A stretch of 64,000 nucleotides of DNA from Alphaproteobacteria bacterium (GTDB lineage Bacteria > Pseudomonadota > Alphaproteobacteria > Rickettsiales > SXRF01): positions 62,001 to 126,000 of the forward strand of contig JANYES010000019.1 of NCBI GenBank assembly GCA_025362975.1, given 5' to 3'. Positions within the stretch are counted from its first letter, which is position 1. Every line of letters starts with the position of its first letter. Positions 28,241-38,529 of the stretch are shown piece after piece. The notes beneath the pieces were generated by a model. That model ran no database searches, was not told the origin of the DNA, and saw only the letters and a program-made list of their open reading frames with translations. Both the position numbers and the translations under genes were made by a program.

Positions 28241-28269
28241 TTGATAATAAATATAAAAATCTGAATTAT
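28241..28269 (+). promoter_or_regulatory. Predicted promoter of the carbonic-anhydrase-like gene
   Basis: TTGATA (28241-28246), 17-base spacer, AATTAT (28264-28269), in a markedly AT-rich stretch 60-90 bases before the start codon. The rest of 28149-28331 contains no other feature I can support. Confidence 0.4.
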
Positions 28270-28331
28270 CATGCTAATGGATGACAGAGGGTCATTTATA
28301 GGTTAAAAATAAAATCCTTTGTTATCAACCA

Positions 28332-29528
28332 ATGGACCTCATGCCGACCTTAACCATGCAGCGCATCTTCGAGCATCAGAAAAAAGACTGGTGCCCCGTC
28401 GAGCGGGAACTTCCCGAACATAATCCCGATACGCTATATATCGGTTGCGTCGATGCCCGCCTCAATCCCGACCATATCGGCATTCCGCACGGCAACGCGC
28501 TGATTCATCGCACTATTTCCGCCCTCGTGCCACCGCGCGGCGTTGGCGACGACCTGACCGAAACGCTCAAATACGCAATAAAACGCAAGGGCGTGAAGCA
28601 CCTTATTGTCTCCGGCCATTCCAAATGCGGCGGCCTCTGCGCCTGCCTTTCCGGCGACGACGCCAAGCTGCCCGCCGTACATGAACATCTATCCACCATC
28701 CGCGAGGCCCGCGATGAGATCGTCGGCCACGAAAAATCTTATAACCACCTGCATTCCCTAGAAGATGAGTCTGTTCGAGAATCCATACGCCACCTGCTGA
28801 CCTATAAGGAAGTGCAAGAGGCGCTTGCCGCTGGCACACTCGATATCCACGGCTGGGTCATCGACACCGCAAGCCACGAGCTGCGCGAGATGGACAAGAT
28901 CGACCACAGCAACTGGCAGCAGGGTGTCGCCAAAAACGCGACCTTCTCCACGCTGGAAACCCGCCCCGCCCCTGCCGACGGAACCATTCCCACTGACACC
29001 ATCGAAGCCGTGCACACCGCGCATAATATGGGCCTCAATGAAGGCGACGACCCCACCAAACACCAGCCCGAAATGCTGATATTGGGCGATCTCGACGCGC
29101 GCATCAACCCGGCCACCCACTTGAACGTCCCCTACGGCAAAGCCCTGCTCTACCGCGACATCATGATCCCCGGCCGCGGTGTCACCACCGGCAAGCGCGC
29201 CGCCATCGAATTCGCCGTAGATGCCATGAAAGTCAAAGATGTCGTCGTGCTCGGCCATACGGATAACGACATGTTCGCAGGCAAAACGCCCGAAGAACAA
29301 ACCCGCCTCGACCACGCGCTGGTCAAAGAGCGCATCCGCATGCTCGAACAGGAACCCATTATCGCCCACGCCCTCGAAGAAGGCCGCATCGCCGTGCATG
29401 GATGGCTGGTCGACACCCACACCAAGCGCATTTCCGCGCTGGATAAAACCACTGGCCGCTTCACCCCCATGCGCGAGCAAACTCAGGCTCAATCTGGTTC
29501 AGCGCGCGGCGCACATCTACATCGCTAG
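28332..29528 (+). CDS. Tandem beta-carbonic-anhydrase-like protein with degenerate second domain
   Basis: 398 residues made of two beta-carbonic-anhydrase-like halves. The first keeps every zinc-site residue: C39 and D41-x-R43 in IGCVDARLNP, H96 and C99 in SGHSKCGG. The second has the same frame of motifs but LGDLDARINP replaces the first ligand by D253 (D255 and R257 kept) and LGHTDND keeps H309 but replaces the second cysteine by N312. So the N-terminal half should hydrate CO2 and the C-terminal half probably cannot bind zinc in the usual way. Each half ends with a similar HGWVIDT / HGWLVDT block. Start at 28332 or 28341; no strong ribosome site. Confidence 0.85.
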   Translation: MDLMPTLTMQRIFEHQKKDWCPVERELPEHNPDTLYIGCVDARLNPDHIGIPHGNALIHRTISALVPPRGVGDDLTETLKYAIKRKGVKHLIVSGHSKCGGLCACLSGDDAKLPAVHEHLSTIREARDEIVGHEKSYNHLHSLEDESVRESIRHLLTYKEVQEALAAGTLDIHGWVIDTASHELREMDKIDHSNWQQGVAKNATFSTLETRPAPADGTIPTDTIEAVHTAHNMGLNEGDDPTKHQPEMLILGDLDARINPATHLNVPYGKALLYRDIMIPGRGVTTGKRAAIEFAVDAMKVKDVVVLGHTDNDMFAGKTPEEQTRLDHALVKERIRMLEQEPIIAHALEEGRIAVHGWLVDTHTKRISALDKTTGRFTPMREQTQAQSGSARGAHLHR

Positions 29529-29934
29529 CGCGGGGATAGAATGACCTACAAAAAAAGTTTGTAGTTCAAAAAATTCTATGCCATCATGCTACACAAGTTA
29601 CCTGCTCACACTCGTACAGTAAATTGGTTCCGGCACGGCCAGCCACACGCAATCAATGGTCACCTTACAAAAATAAATCGCATAGCGTTTAACGACAATC
29701 AGAATAACCGACTGAATTTCCACTATTTGATATAGACAAACCGTTTTTAAATTAATGGTTGTTTAATCTGCAAGTGGTATCATTACCTTAAGAAGTAGGA
29801 AATACAGCAATGCGTGGGGGCACTACAAAACACCGGCTGTAACAGGGAAGATACCAAGACATAGCCGCCTGCCGACGATAGTGGGAATACCCACAGATGG
29901 CAGATCGGTACGAACATAGTAACGGGGGATACTA
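29529..29934. other. Intergenic region, 406 bases, no firm feature
   Basis: AT-rich in its middle. A weak hairpin CTACAAA-AAAAG-TTTGTAG follows the preceding gene near 29553-29571 and could be a poor terminator. TTGATA near 29728 with AATTAA downstream could be a promoter for the next genes. A tiny ORF at 29810 (MRGGTTKHRL) follows AGTAGGAAATACAGCA but nothing supports it as a gene. Confidence 0.35.
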
Positions 29935-30255
29935 ATGGGCACGAACGAGTCAAGGGGCGCACTGCCTCCGATTTCCAAAATGACGCTGGCCGATCTCGGC
30001 CCGCAAACGGTGAGCGCCACGGGCCTCGCCGGCATCATGGCAACAGGCACGATGACGCCCGCCACTCTTTCCACCGCACTGAGCTTAGGCAGCCTCAACA
30101 CCAACGACAACGGCATCATTCTGTCCAACGGCGAAACCGCTGGGCTCAATACCGTGGCCGTTGCCGTCGACCGCATGCCTAAGGCCGCGCTCCAGCGCTC
30201 CGGCTCGACCATGCTTCCGGCGCTGCCGTCCTCTAAAGGCCCGATGTTATCGTAG
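29935..30255 (+). CDS. Unknown 106-residue protein
   Basis: Starts at 29935 with a clear GGGGGATACTA ribosome site. Low-complexity Thr/Ser/Ala/Gly/Leu-rich sequence (GLAGIMATGTMTPATLSTALSLG) without Cys, signal peptide or obvious membrane span; short repeats of hydroxyl and small residues suggest a disordered or adhesive segment. No family recognised. Followed 11 bases later by another unknown gene and then the sirtuin, all on the plus strand. The opposite strand is also open here (29823-30284) but has no ribosome site and a composition typical of an antisense shadow. Confidence 0.6.
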   Translation: MGTNESRGALPPISKMTLADLGPQTVSATGLAGIMATGTMTPATLSTALSLGSLNTNDNGIILSNGETAGLNTVAVAVDRMPKAALQRSGSTMLPALPSSKGPMLS

Positions 30256-30266
30256 GGATGGGAACC

Positions 30267-30608
30267 ATGAGCAGCACAGTCCACATCACACCGCCACCGC
30301 TTTCCGCCCAGTCGATGGCCGACCTGCTCACCACCATCGTAGTCCTGTGCAAAGGCAAAGATAAATACAAGCGCGATTTCTGGGCGTATCTCTGCATCAA
30401 GCCGAGCATGGCAGAATCGTTCAAGAAAGCCCGTGACAGCGGCTCGATGAGCCTAACCGATTACGGCACCATCTTAGAAGCCGGTGAAGGCATCGACGTT
30501 CCCTCCGACATCATCTCAATGATGGAACGCGACTACGGCGTGCGTAATGACTACGAAGACCAGCTCGTCAAAGTCATTGAAACGATGCGCCGCAAAAACA
30601 GCATCTGA
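30267..30608 (+). CDS. Unknown 113-residue helical protein
   Basis: Second gene of a small plus-strand group. The start could be 30258 or 30267; the latter has GGGAACC directly upstream. The protein is helical and charged: MADLLTTIVVLCKGKDKYKRDFWAYL, then SMAESFKKARDSGSMSLTDYGTILEAGEGIDVPSDIISMMERDYGV, ending in RRKNSI. No signal peptide, no recognised domain. Its position between an unknown gene and a sirtuin gives no clear role. Confidence 0.65.
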   Translation: MSSTVHITPPPLSAQSMADLLTTIVVLCKGKDKYKRDFWAYLCIKPSMAESFKKARDSGSMSLTDYGTILEAGEGIDVPSDIISMMERDYGVRNDYEDQLVKVIETMRRKNSI

Positions 30609-30653
30609 TTTTCCGGTATTGCCAACGCAGCCTGTGCGCGCTAGCCTTGTGCC

Positions 30654-31403
30654 ATGCAAACCATCGTCATATTAACGGGCGCAGGCATTTCCGCCGAATC
30701 CGGCCTTGCCACCTTCCGCGATCCCAAAAATAATAATAAAGGTGGGGGCCTATGGTGCAACCACCGCGTCGAAGACGTAGCCACCCCCGAAGCCTTCGAG
30801 CGCGACCCCATCCTCGTCCATGAATTTTATAACCAACGCCGCAGGGAACTGCGCGACGCCCACCCCAACGCCGCCCATCTGGCGCTCACCGAACTCGCCA
30901 AAAACTTCGAAGGCCGCACCTTCCTGATCACCCAAAATGTCGACGATTTACACCTGCGCGCCGAAGCCGGCAAAAAACTCCCTCGCTACAAACTCCTGCC
31001 CATGCACGGCGAACTGCGTAAAGCCCGCTGCGAAGTCACCGAAGAAATTTTCCAATGGGAAGACGACATGACCACCGCCACACCCTGCCCCTGCTGCAAC
31101 AAACCCGGAAGGCTCCGCCCCCATATCGTCTGGTTCGGCGAAATGCCGCTCTACATGGATTTGATCGAACGCATGCTCGCCGAATGCGATTTGTTCATCT
31201 CCATCGGCACCTCCGGCAACGTCTACCCGGCTGCAGGTTTCGTGCAGATGGCCCGCATGCATGGCAAAGCCCACACGGTGGAGCTGAACATGGAGCCGTC
31301 CGGTGGTTCGAGCATGTTCCATGAGAAAGTGTATGGCCCAGCTACGCAAATTGTCCCGGCCTATGTGCAGCGAATTCTGACAGGCGATGTCATTGTAGAT
31401 TAA
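30654..31403 (+). CDS. cobB: NAD-dependent protein deacylase, CobB/SIRT5-like sirtuin
   Basis: Removes acyl groups from lysines using NAD. 249 residues with GAGISAESGLATFRD (residues 10-23), TQNVDDLHLRAEA, catalytic H118 in MHGELRKARC, zinc-type Cys in ARCE and CPCC, LRPHIVWFGEMP and GTSGNVYPAAGFV. The Y59-x2-R62 pair in HEFYNQRR is the class III signature that binds succinyl and malonyl groups, so desuccinylase activity is likely. The sequence tracks E. coli CobB throughout. Confidence 0.93.
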   Translation: MQTIVILTGAGISAESGLATFRDPKNNNKGGGLWCNHRVEDVATPEAFERDPILVHEFYNQRRRELRDAHPNAAHLALTELAKNFEGRTFLITQNVDDLHLRAEAGKKLPRYKLLPMHGELRKARCEVTEEIFQWEDDMTTATPCPCCNKPGRLRPHIVWFGEMPLYMDLIERMLAECDLFISIGTSGNVYPAAGFVQMARMHGKAHTVELNMEPSGGSSMFHEKVYGPATQIVPAYVQRILTGDVIVD

Positions 31404-31473
31404 TTGATTGAACCATTATTCATCTGCTTTCCCTCACATTTGCCGTAAAATCGGAGCGGGTAGCGGCAGTAGT

Positions 31474-31938
31474 TCAAATTATTTTATTCATTGTATAAGC
31501 CAGCGCATCCACCTGCTCACCGCACGCCATTTTTTCCATCACCCGATAGCCCTTCGCGAGATAAAAATCCTTTGCGGTTACCGTCGATTCAAGCTTAACG
31601 CGTGTGCACCCTTGCCGCGCAAGGGACTGTTCCGCAACGGCAAGCAAACGCGAACCAATCGCTTTCCTCAAATAATCCTTGTGCACATACAACCTGGACA
31701 ACTCGCAGCCAAGACTATGCTCACAAAAACCCACGATGGCTTTCCCATCAAGCGCGACCCACCGTTTACACCCAACGGCACTTTCCCTGAGCGCTTGCGC
31801 GCTGACCTTGGCCGACCATTCATCAATCACGTCCTGCGGATAATCTTTTACATTCACATGGCGGATGGTGTGGCGGCGCAACCGGGCGATACCGGCATAA
31901 TCCCCATCCCTGACTGCGCGTATCGTCGCCATACTCAA
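31474..31938 (-). CDS. GNAT family N-acetyltransferase
   Basis: 154 residues. The acetyl-CoA-binding core is clear: AIVGFCEH (beta-4), ELSRLYVHKDYLRKAIGSRLLAVAEQ (motif A, with a slightly altered R-x2-G-x-A loop), then KLESTVTAKDFYLAKGYRVMEKM (motif B). Substrate unknown. It starts five bases after tldD ends, so the two are co-transcribed and probably translationally coupled. The region 31404-31473 between it and the convergent sirtuin gene shows no strong terminator. Confidence 0.88.
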   Translation of the reverse strand: MSMATIRAVRDGDYAGIARLRRHTIRHVNVKDYPQDVIDEWSAKVSAQALRESAVGCKRWVALDGKAIVGFCEHSLGCELSRLYVHKDYLRKAIGSRLLAVAEQSLARQGCTRVKLESTVTAKDFYLAKGYRVMEKMACGEQVDALAYTMNKII

Positions 31939-31942
31939 TGAA

Positions 31943-33385
31943 CTAGCCGATATTGGTCCCTCCCACCGTCATCCCATCAATCAACATGCTCGGCTGGCCC
32001 ACGCCCACCGGCACACTCTGCCCGGCCTTGCCGCAGGTTCCGATGCCGTCATCAAGCGCAGAATCGTCGCCGATGCCACGCACTTTGGTCAGACAATCCG
32101 GCCCGTTGCCGATCAGCGTCGCGCCTTTGAGCGGTCTGGTAATCTTACCGTTTTCAATAAGGTACGCTTCCGAGGCGGAAAACACGAATTTCCCCGAGGT
32201 GATATCCACCTGCCCGCCGCCCAGATGCGCGGCGTAAATACCGTTTTTGACACTCGCAATCAAATCTTCTTTCTTATCCTTGCCTGAAAGCATGTACGTG
32301 TTCGTCATGCGCGGCATCGGCTGGCTCGCGAAGCTTTCGCGCCGCCCGTTGCCGGTGGCTTTCATGCCCATCAGTCGCGCGTTCAGGCGATCCTGAATGT
32401 AACCGGTGAGGATGCCGTCTTCGATCAGCATCGTGCGGCTGGTCGGCGTGCCTTCATCGTCGATAGTCAGCGACCCGCGGCGGTCTGGCAACGTTCCATC
32501 ATCGACGACGGTGACGCCTTTGCTCGCCACCTGCTTCCCCATCAGCCCCGAAAACGCCGAGGTGCCCTTGCGGTTGAAATCCCCTTCCAACCCGTGGCCC
32601 ACGGCCTCATGTAAGAGCACGCCGCACCAACCCGCGCCCATCACCACCTGCATTTCTCCCGCCGGTGCCGGCACGGCATCGAGATTAACCACCGCCTGGC
32701 GTAGCGCCTCGTCGGCGAGCTTATTCCAGCTCGTCTCCGCAATATAATCCGCATAGCCCATGCGCCCGCCCGCGCCCGCCGAGCCGGTTTCCATGCGCCC
32801 GTCTTTTTCCACCAATACGTTGACGTTAAGGCGCACCAGCGGGCGGATATCCCCCGCGCTCGCGCCGTCAGCCTTCATAATTTGCACCGCCTGCCACTGG
32901 CCGGTCAGTGACACCGACACCTGCTTCACCAGCGGATTTTTCGAGCGCACATATTCGTCGATTTTCTGTAACAACTCGATTTTCACCTCCAAGGCGACCT
33001 CGTTCAGCGGATTCACATCCGTATACAACCGCGCGTTCGTCCCAAAAGCGGGCGCAATCGCTGCCGTCACGCCGTCCTGCCCGTGATGCACCGCGCGCGC
33101 CGTATCGACCGCGCGCAGCAGCGCCTGTTCCGATAATTCCGACGCATGGGCATAGGCCGTCGCTTCCCCGAGCACCGAGCGCAGGCCGAACCCTTGGCTC
33201 GTGTTAAAGCTGGCGTTTTTTAATTTACCGTCATCAAAATGCAAGCTTTCCGACTGACAATACTCAAGAAAAAGCTCCCCGTCATCCATTCCTGCCAACG
33301 TATCGCCCAGCACGGCTTGCGTGCGGACCTTATCCATGCCCGTGCGGGTAAAAAACAGCTCATCGAGCGCATGAATTTCGGCCAT
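31943..33385 (-). CDS. tldD: Metalloprotease TldD
   Basis: Subunit of the TldD/TldE zinc protease that processes modified peptides and degrades unfolded or antitoxin proteins. 480 residues with the zinc motif HEAVGH in LLHEAVGHGLEGDFNRKGTS, DDGTLPDRRGSLTIDDEGTP, GILTGYIQDRLNARLMG, NGRRESFASQPMPRMTNTYML, and the C-terminal VGVGQPSMLIDGMTVGGTNIG. Partner TldE/PmbA is not in the window. Divergent from coxB across 141 bases. Confidence 0.96.
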   Translation of the reverse strand: MAEIHALDELFFTRTGMDKVRTQAVLGDTLAGMDDGELFLEYCQSESLHFDDGKLKNASFNTSQGFGLRSVLGEATAYAHASELSEQALLRAVDTARAVHHGQDGVTAAIAPAFGTNARLYTDVNPLNEVALEVKIELLQKIDEYVRSKNPLVKQVSVSLTGQWQAVQIMKADGASAGDIRPLVRLNVNVLVEKDGRMETGSAGAGGRMGYADYIAETSWNKLADEALRQAVVNLDAVPAPAGEMQVVMGAGWCGVLLHEAVGHGLEGDFNRKGTSAFSGLMGKQVASKGVTVVDDGTLPDRRGSLTIDDEGTPTSRTMLIEDGILTGYIQDRLNARLMGMKATGNGRRESFASQPMPRMTNTYMLSGKDKKEDLIASVKNGIYAAHLGGGQVDITSGKFVFSASEAYLIENGKITRPLKGATLIGNGPDCLTKVRGIGDDSALDDGIGTCGKAGQSVPVGVGQPSMLIDGMTVGGTNIG

Positions 33386-33526
33386 AAGACTTCCCTGTAA
33401 TGTATTGAAATATCAATTCTAGTATAAACACAGAAAAAATATTGCACAACCGCCAAGGAAAGATTACAAAACCTACATTTAGTAATACGTCTATCTGTCC
33501 ATACCCTCGCCACCATAAGGTTTAGA

Positions 33527-34516
33527 ATGAAAAAACTTTTATCCCACGTTATGCCCCTGGCAGCCTTTACCGGCCTCGCCACCTTTAGTTTAGTGATGGG
33601 CGCTGCATTTAATGCATTGGCTGAAACCGCCACCAACGACACCCATTACGAGGGCATGGCGCACCCCTACCAGCTGAACCTCCAGCCGCCCGTAACCCCG
33701 GTAATGGAACATTTATACAACCTGCACTCGGCATTGCTGATCCTGATCACCGTCATCAGCATCTTCGTTCTCTGCGTCATGACTTATATCTGCCTGCGCT
33801 TCCGCCGCAGCAAAAACCCTGTCCCGAGCAAAACCACCCACAATACCCTGCTCGAAATCATCTGGACCACCATCCCGATCGTGATCCTCGTCACCATCGC
33901 TATTCCGAGCTTACGCCTGCATTATTATATGCAGCAGCCCGTCGACGCCGAAATGACCGTCAAAGTCGTCGGCTACCAGTGGTACTGGCACTACGATTAT
34001 CCCGATCATGGCGGCTTCGGCTTCGATTCCTACATCAAAAAAGGCGAAGATTTGAAACCGGGCGACCACCGCCAGCTCTCGGTCGACAACAAGCTCGTCG
34101 TTCCCGTCGACACCAAAATCAAAGTGCAGATGACCGGCGCCGACGTGATTCACTCATGGGCCGTTCCCGCCTTCGGCGTGAAGAAAGACGCCGTTCCGGG
34201 CCGCCTGAACGAAAGCTGGTTCCAGGTCACCAAAATCGGCACATACTATGGCCAGTGTTCGCAGCTTTGCGGCGTCGGCCACGGCTTCATGCCGATTGTC
34301 GTGGAAGTCGTGAGCAAAGAAGACTTCGCCGTATGGGTGAAACAGCACGCCCCCGCTAAAAGCGACGCTGCCGCCCAGGTAAAGGAAAAATCCGCTCCGG
34401 GTAAAGACAAAGAAAAACCCGCCGTTACCGATTCGCATCTCGCCCCAAGCGCAGGCTCTGTTACCAAGCCTGTCGTCATTGACGAAGACGCCGACAAATC
34501 CAGCGATAAAGAATAA
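33527..34516 (+). CDS. coxB: Cytochrome c oxidase subunit II
   Basis: Carries the CuA centre that accepts electrons from cytochrome c. 329 residues: N-terminal signal (MKKLLSHVMPLAAFTGLATF), two membrane helices (residues about 65-85 and 105-130), VVGYQWYWHYDYPDHG, and the CuA ligands H in GADVIHSWAVPAFG plus CSQLCGVGHGFMP (C-x3-C-x3-H). The C-terminal 50 residues are a Lys/Ala/Pro/Asp-rich tail beyond the usual domain. AAGG precedes the start. Operon with coxA 19 bases downstream. Confidence 0.97.
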   Translation: MKKLLSHVMPLAAFTGLATFSLVMGAAFNALAETATNDTHYEGMAHPYQLNLQPPVTPVMEHLYNLHSALLILITVISIFVLCVMTYICLRFRRSKNPVPSKTTHNTLLEIIWTTIPIVILVTIAIPSLRLHYYMQQPVDAEMTVKVVGYQWYWHYDYPDHGGFGFDSYIKKGEDLKPGDHRQLSVDNKLVVPVDTKIKVQMTGADVIHSWAVPAFGVKKDAVPGRLNESWFQVTKIGTYYGQCSQLCGVGHGFMPIVVEVVSKEDFAVWVKQHAPAKSDAAAQVKEKSAPGKDKEKPAVTDSHLAPSAGSVTKPVVIDEDADKSSDKE

Positions 34517-34523
34517 TACATAA

Positions 34524-36143
<1,620 letters not shown>

Positions 36144-36150
36144 CCAGCCA

Positions 36151-36182
36151 AAAAACCCCGGTGGCAACACCGGGGTTTTTCT
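36151..36182 (+). terminator. Rho-independent terminator after coxBA
   Basis: CCCCGGTG (36156-36163), loop GCAA, CACCGGGG (36168-36175), then five T. Preceded by six A, so partly bidirectional. Separates coxBA from the following genes. Confidence 0.92.
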
Positions 36183-36198
36183 TTAATGGAATCCCGCC

Positions 36199-36678
36199 AT
36201 GAGCTATCTCCTCGACACCGACATCCAGCGCCTGATACACACCCCCGCCAGCGAAGGCATATGCATGCCGAAAACCAAACAGCTTTCGTTGCTGCTCGTG
36301 GTGATCGTGCCTCTTTTTGCCGCCCGCCTGATCATGAAATACGGCCCCGGCTTCATGGACCTGCCGGGCCTGGGACAGTTCATGCTCTGCTTAGTCCTCT
36401 TGTTCGAACTGGGCATCACCACCTTGTTCATTTTCGACCTGCGCACCAAACAGGAGTTGCGCCTCGACGCCGCAGGTTTTTCCATTAACAGCCTGTTTAA
36501 CAAAGCCCGCTACGAATGGACTGGCTGCTCCCCGTTCATCGCCAATCCCAACGGCGTGAGCTACAGCTATAACGGCACGCCCAAAAACTTTTCCGCCGCC
36601 TTCTTCCGCTGCAAGCCCCGCCAGCTCGAAGCGCTGTTCAACTATTGGCGAACCCGCGCCGTTGAATTAAGCCAATAG
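36199..36678 (+). CDS. Unknown two-helix membrane protein with a PH-like C-terminal segment
   Basis: 159 residues. Two adjacent hydrophobic helices (LSLLLVVIVPLFAARLIM and FMLCLVLLFELGITTLFIF, about residues 29-75) are followed by a soluble domain starting LRTKQELRLDAAGFSINSLFNKARYEWTGCSPF. The pattern of beta strands with a Trp-containing turn resembles bacterial PH-type (YcxB-like) domains, but this is a shape judgement, not a family match. The gene sits between coxA and the ctaB group and may belong with neither. Confidence 0.65.
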   Translation: MSYLLDTDIQRLIHTPASEGICMPKTKQLSLLLVVIVPLFAARLIMKYGPGFMDLPGLGQFMLCLVLLFELGITTLFIFDLRTKQELRLDAAGFSINSLFNKARYEWTGCSPFIANPNGVSYSYNGTPKNFSAAFFRCKPRQLEALFNYWRTRAVELSQ

Positions 36679-36793
36679 CCTGATATACAATTAAATATAT
36701 CCTTACGGAAAACCATAGACGCGCCTCGTTTTCCTCTGTATTTTACGCCCCAAATGCGCGATCACGCGCCACTCGAAAAATAGCAGTAAACCC

Positions 36794-37288
36794 ATGCCAA
36801 TGACACTTTTCGTCCTCATCAAAAGCCCCCATAAAGCCGCGCTGCTTTCAGACGCAATCTCAAAGAACGGCGCGAATGTGCGTATCTTCTACGATCCTGA
36901 GACGCTGATGGAAACAGTCACCGCGCACGTCGAGCAGCAAAACAGCGCCACCCCACCCTCTCTTCCCGACGCACTGCTGGTGATCGAAGACAAAGTCGCC
37001 CTCGCCGGTAGCGGTGGCAAAATCATGGAAAACGAATTCGGCACAGAAACCCTGATGCAACTCGCCGAAGATTTCGCCGCAGCGACGCTGGGCAAATCCT
37101 TAACCATCCCGAAATGCGACCTCGCCGTGCTGGAAGCCGCGCATCATGCGATGGATAAGGAGATCAGCGCCTACCATCTCGTCGGCCGCGCCCGCACCGC
37201 TCCGAAAGTGAAAGAGCTGCTACAGAATTACATCGCCGAACTCGCCAATCCCGGCTATACAACTACTGCCCCATCCTTTAGCAGGTAA
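36794..37288 (+). CDS. Unknown 164-residue protein upstream of ctaB
   Basis: Not recognised. Alpha/beta-looking soluble protein (MTLFVLIKSPHKAALLSDAISKNGANVRIFYD; LPDALLVIEDKVAL) whose first 45 residues resemble the first beta-alpha-beta unit of a response-regulator-like or Rossmann-like fold; no conserved phospho-acceptor pattern is evident. It ends two bases before the ctaB start, so the two are coupled. Confidence 0.65.
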   Translation: MPMTLFVLIKSPHKAALLSDAISKNGANVRIFYDPETLMETVTAHVEQQNSATPPSLPDALLVIEDKVALAGSGGKIMENEFGTETLMQLAEDFAAATLGKSLTIPKCDLAVLEAAHHAMDKEISAYHLVGRARTAPKVKELLQNYIAELANPGYTTTAPSFSR

Positions 37289-37290
37289 GC

Positions 37291-38199
37291 ATGACCACCG
37301 CATCGCTCCCCGCCGCCCAGTCCACCGTCCGAGATTACATCACCTTGATGAAACCCGGCGTCATGTCGCTGGTGGTCTTTACTGGCCTTGCCGGCATGTT
37401 GCTCGCGCAATTCGCAGGGCTAGGACACCTGAACCTCTTCCAGCAACTCATGGCCGTGGCCTGTATTTCGCTCGCCTCCGGCGCGGGTGGCGCCATCAAC
37501 ATGTGGTTTGACCGCGATATCGACGCGCTGATGCTGCGCACTGCCGCCCGCCCCGTACCCACAGGCCGCATCGCAGCCCAAGACGCGCTGGCATTCGGCC
37601 TGTTCCTCTCGGCGGCATCCGTCATGCTGATGGACCTCGCGCTCAACCTGACCGCCAGCCTCCTGCTCGCCGGAGCCATCGCGTTTTACGTCGTCATTTA
37701 CACCATGTGGCTCAAACGCCGCACGCCGCAGAACATCGTCATCGGCGGTGCCGCTGGCGCCTTTCCGCCCATGATCGGCTGGGCCGCCGTCACCGGCGAT
37801 ATCTCCGTGCAGTCGTTCATGCTGTTTGCCATTATTTTCCTCTGGACGCCCCCGCATTTCTGGGCGCTGGCGCTCTACCGCAACGCCGATTACACCGGCG
37901 CGGGCGTGCCGATGATGCCGGTCGTCGCCGGTCCGCTCAAAACCAAGCAGCAGATGATTTTCTACACGTGGCTGCTGGTCGGCGCCACCATCGCACTACC
38001 ATTTTTCGGCGTAGGCGCCATGCTGTACATGGTCAGCGCCGCGGTACTCGGCGCGGTGTTTTTATACCATGTGTATCGCGTTCGCTACGATGCCACGGAT
38101 AAATGGGCGAAGAAAACATTTGGCTTTTCCATTCTCTATCTTTTTATGCTATTTACGATGATGATGGTCGATGGCTGGTGGACTCGTCATCTGGCTTGA
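37291..38199 (+). CDS. ctaB: Protoheme IX farnesyltransferase (heme O synthase, CtaB)
   Basis: Adds a farnesyl group to heme b, the first step to heme a for the oxidase. 302 residues, about nine membrane helices, with the prenyltransferase motif NMWFDRDIDALMLRTAARPVPTGRI and the second acidic loop LYRNADYTGAGVPMMPVVAG. Start at 37291 directly after the previous gene. First clearly oxidase-related gene of the ctaB-ctaG-coxC group. Confidence 0.96.
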   Translation: MTTASLPAAQSTVRDYITLMKPGVMSLVVFTGLAGMLLAQFAGLGHLNLFQQLMAVACISLASGAGGAINMWFDRDIDALMLRTAARPVPTGRIAAQDALAFGLFLSAASVMLMDLALNLTASLLLAGAIAFYVVIYTMWLKRRTPQNIVIGGAAGAFPPMIGWAAVTGDISVQSFMLFAIIFLWTPPHFWALALYRNADYTGAGVPMMPVVAGPLKTKQQMIFYTWLLVGATIALPFFGVGAMLYMVSAAVLGAVFLYHVYRVRYDATDKWAKKTFGFSILYLFMLFTMMMVDGWWTRHLA

Positions 38200-38223
38200 A
38201 GCAAACAATCAACGGAGCGGCGC

Positions 38224-38388
38224 ATGGAAAAACACCTTACCCCTGAAGCAACCCAAGGCATGCTGGAATTCACCCAGAACAGCATCTACCTGATGGGCGC
38301 GAGCTTTGTTCTGGGCAGCCTGTTCACCTTGTTCCTGCTGCTCGTTCTCGACTTCGTCCGCCGCAACAAAGAAGAAAAAAAATTCTAA
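38224..38388 (+). CDS. 54-residue single-pass membrane protein in the oxidase cluster
   Basis: ATG at 38224 after AACGGAGCGGCGC. Reads MEKHLTPEATQGMLEFTQNS, then one hydrophobic helix (IYLMGASFVLGSLFTLFLLLVLDFV) and a basic/acidic tail RRNKEEKKF. Size and place suggest a small oxidase subunit or assembly helper, but no family is recognised. 24 bases after ctaB, six before the next small gene. Confidence 0.65.
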   Translation: MEKHLTPEATQGMLEFTQNSIYLMGASFVLGSLFTLFLLLVLDFVRRNKEEKKF

Positions 38389-38394
38389 TCCATC

Positions 38395-38517
38395 ATGACC
38401 AATCCCGCGCCCGATAATAACCAGAAGCGCAAAAACCTCGCCCTGCTCGCGGTGTTGCTCGTCTTGATGGTGCTGGTTTACGCCATATCAATCATGCGCA
38501 TGCAATCCGGCCAATAA
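38395..38517 (+). CDS. 40-residue membrane protein before ctaG (CoxF-like position)
   Basis: ATG at 38395; reads MTNPAPDNNQKRKNLALLAV, then a hydrophobic helix (LLVLMVLVYAISIM) and RMQSGQ. A short protein of this kind, with a basic N-terminal tail and one helix, is typically found just before ctaG in alphaproteobacterial oxidase clusters; its role is thought to be in assembly. Too short for common gene finders. Confidence 0.7.
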   Translation: MTNPAPDNNQKRKNLALLAVLLVLMVLVYAISIMRMQSGQ

Positions 38518-38529
38518 TGTCCCTCATTA

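Noticed and set aside
26502..28331. Complete integrative element with attachment sites
   Set aside because: Only one recombinase-like remnant is present, and no direct repeats or element genes could be identified by reading.
29823..30284. Minus-strand 153-codon ORF
   Set aside because: It lies antisense to the 106-residue plus-strand gene, which has a strong ribosome site; the minus frame lacks one.
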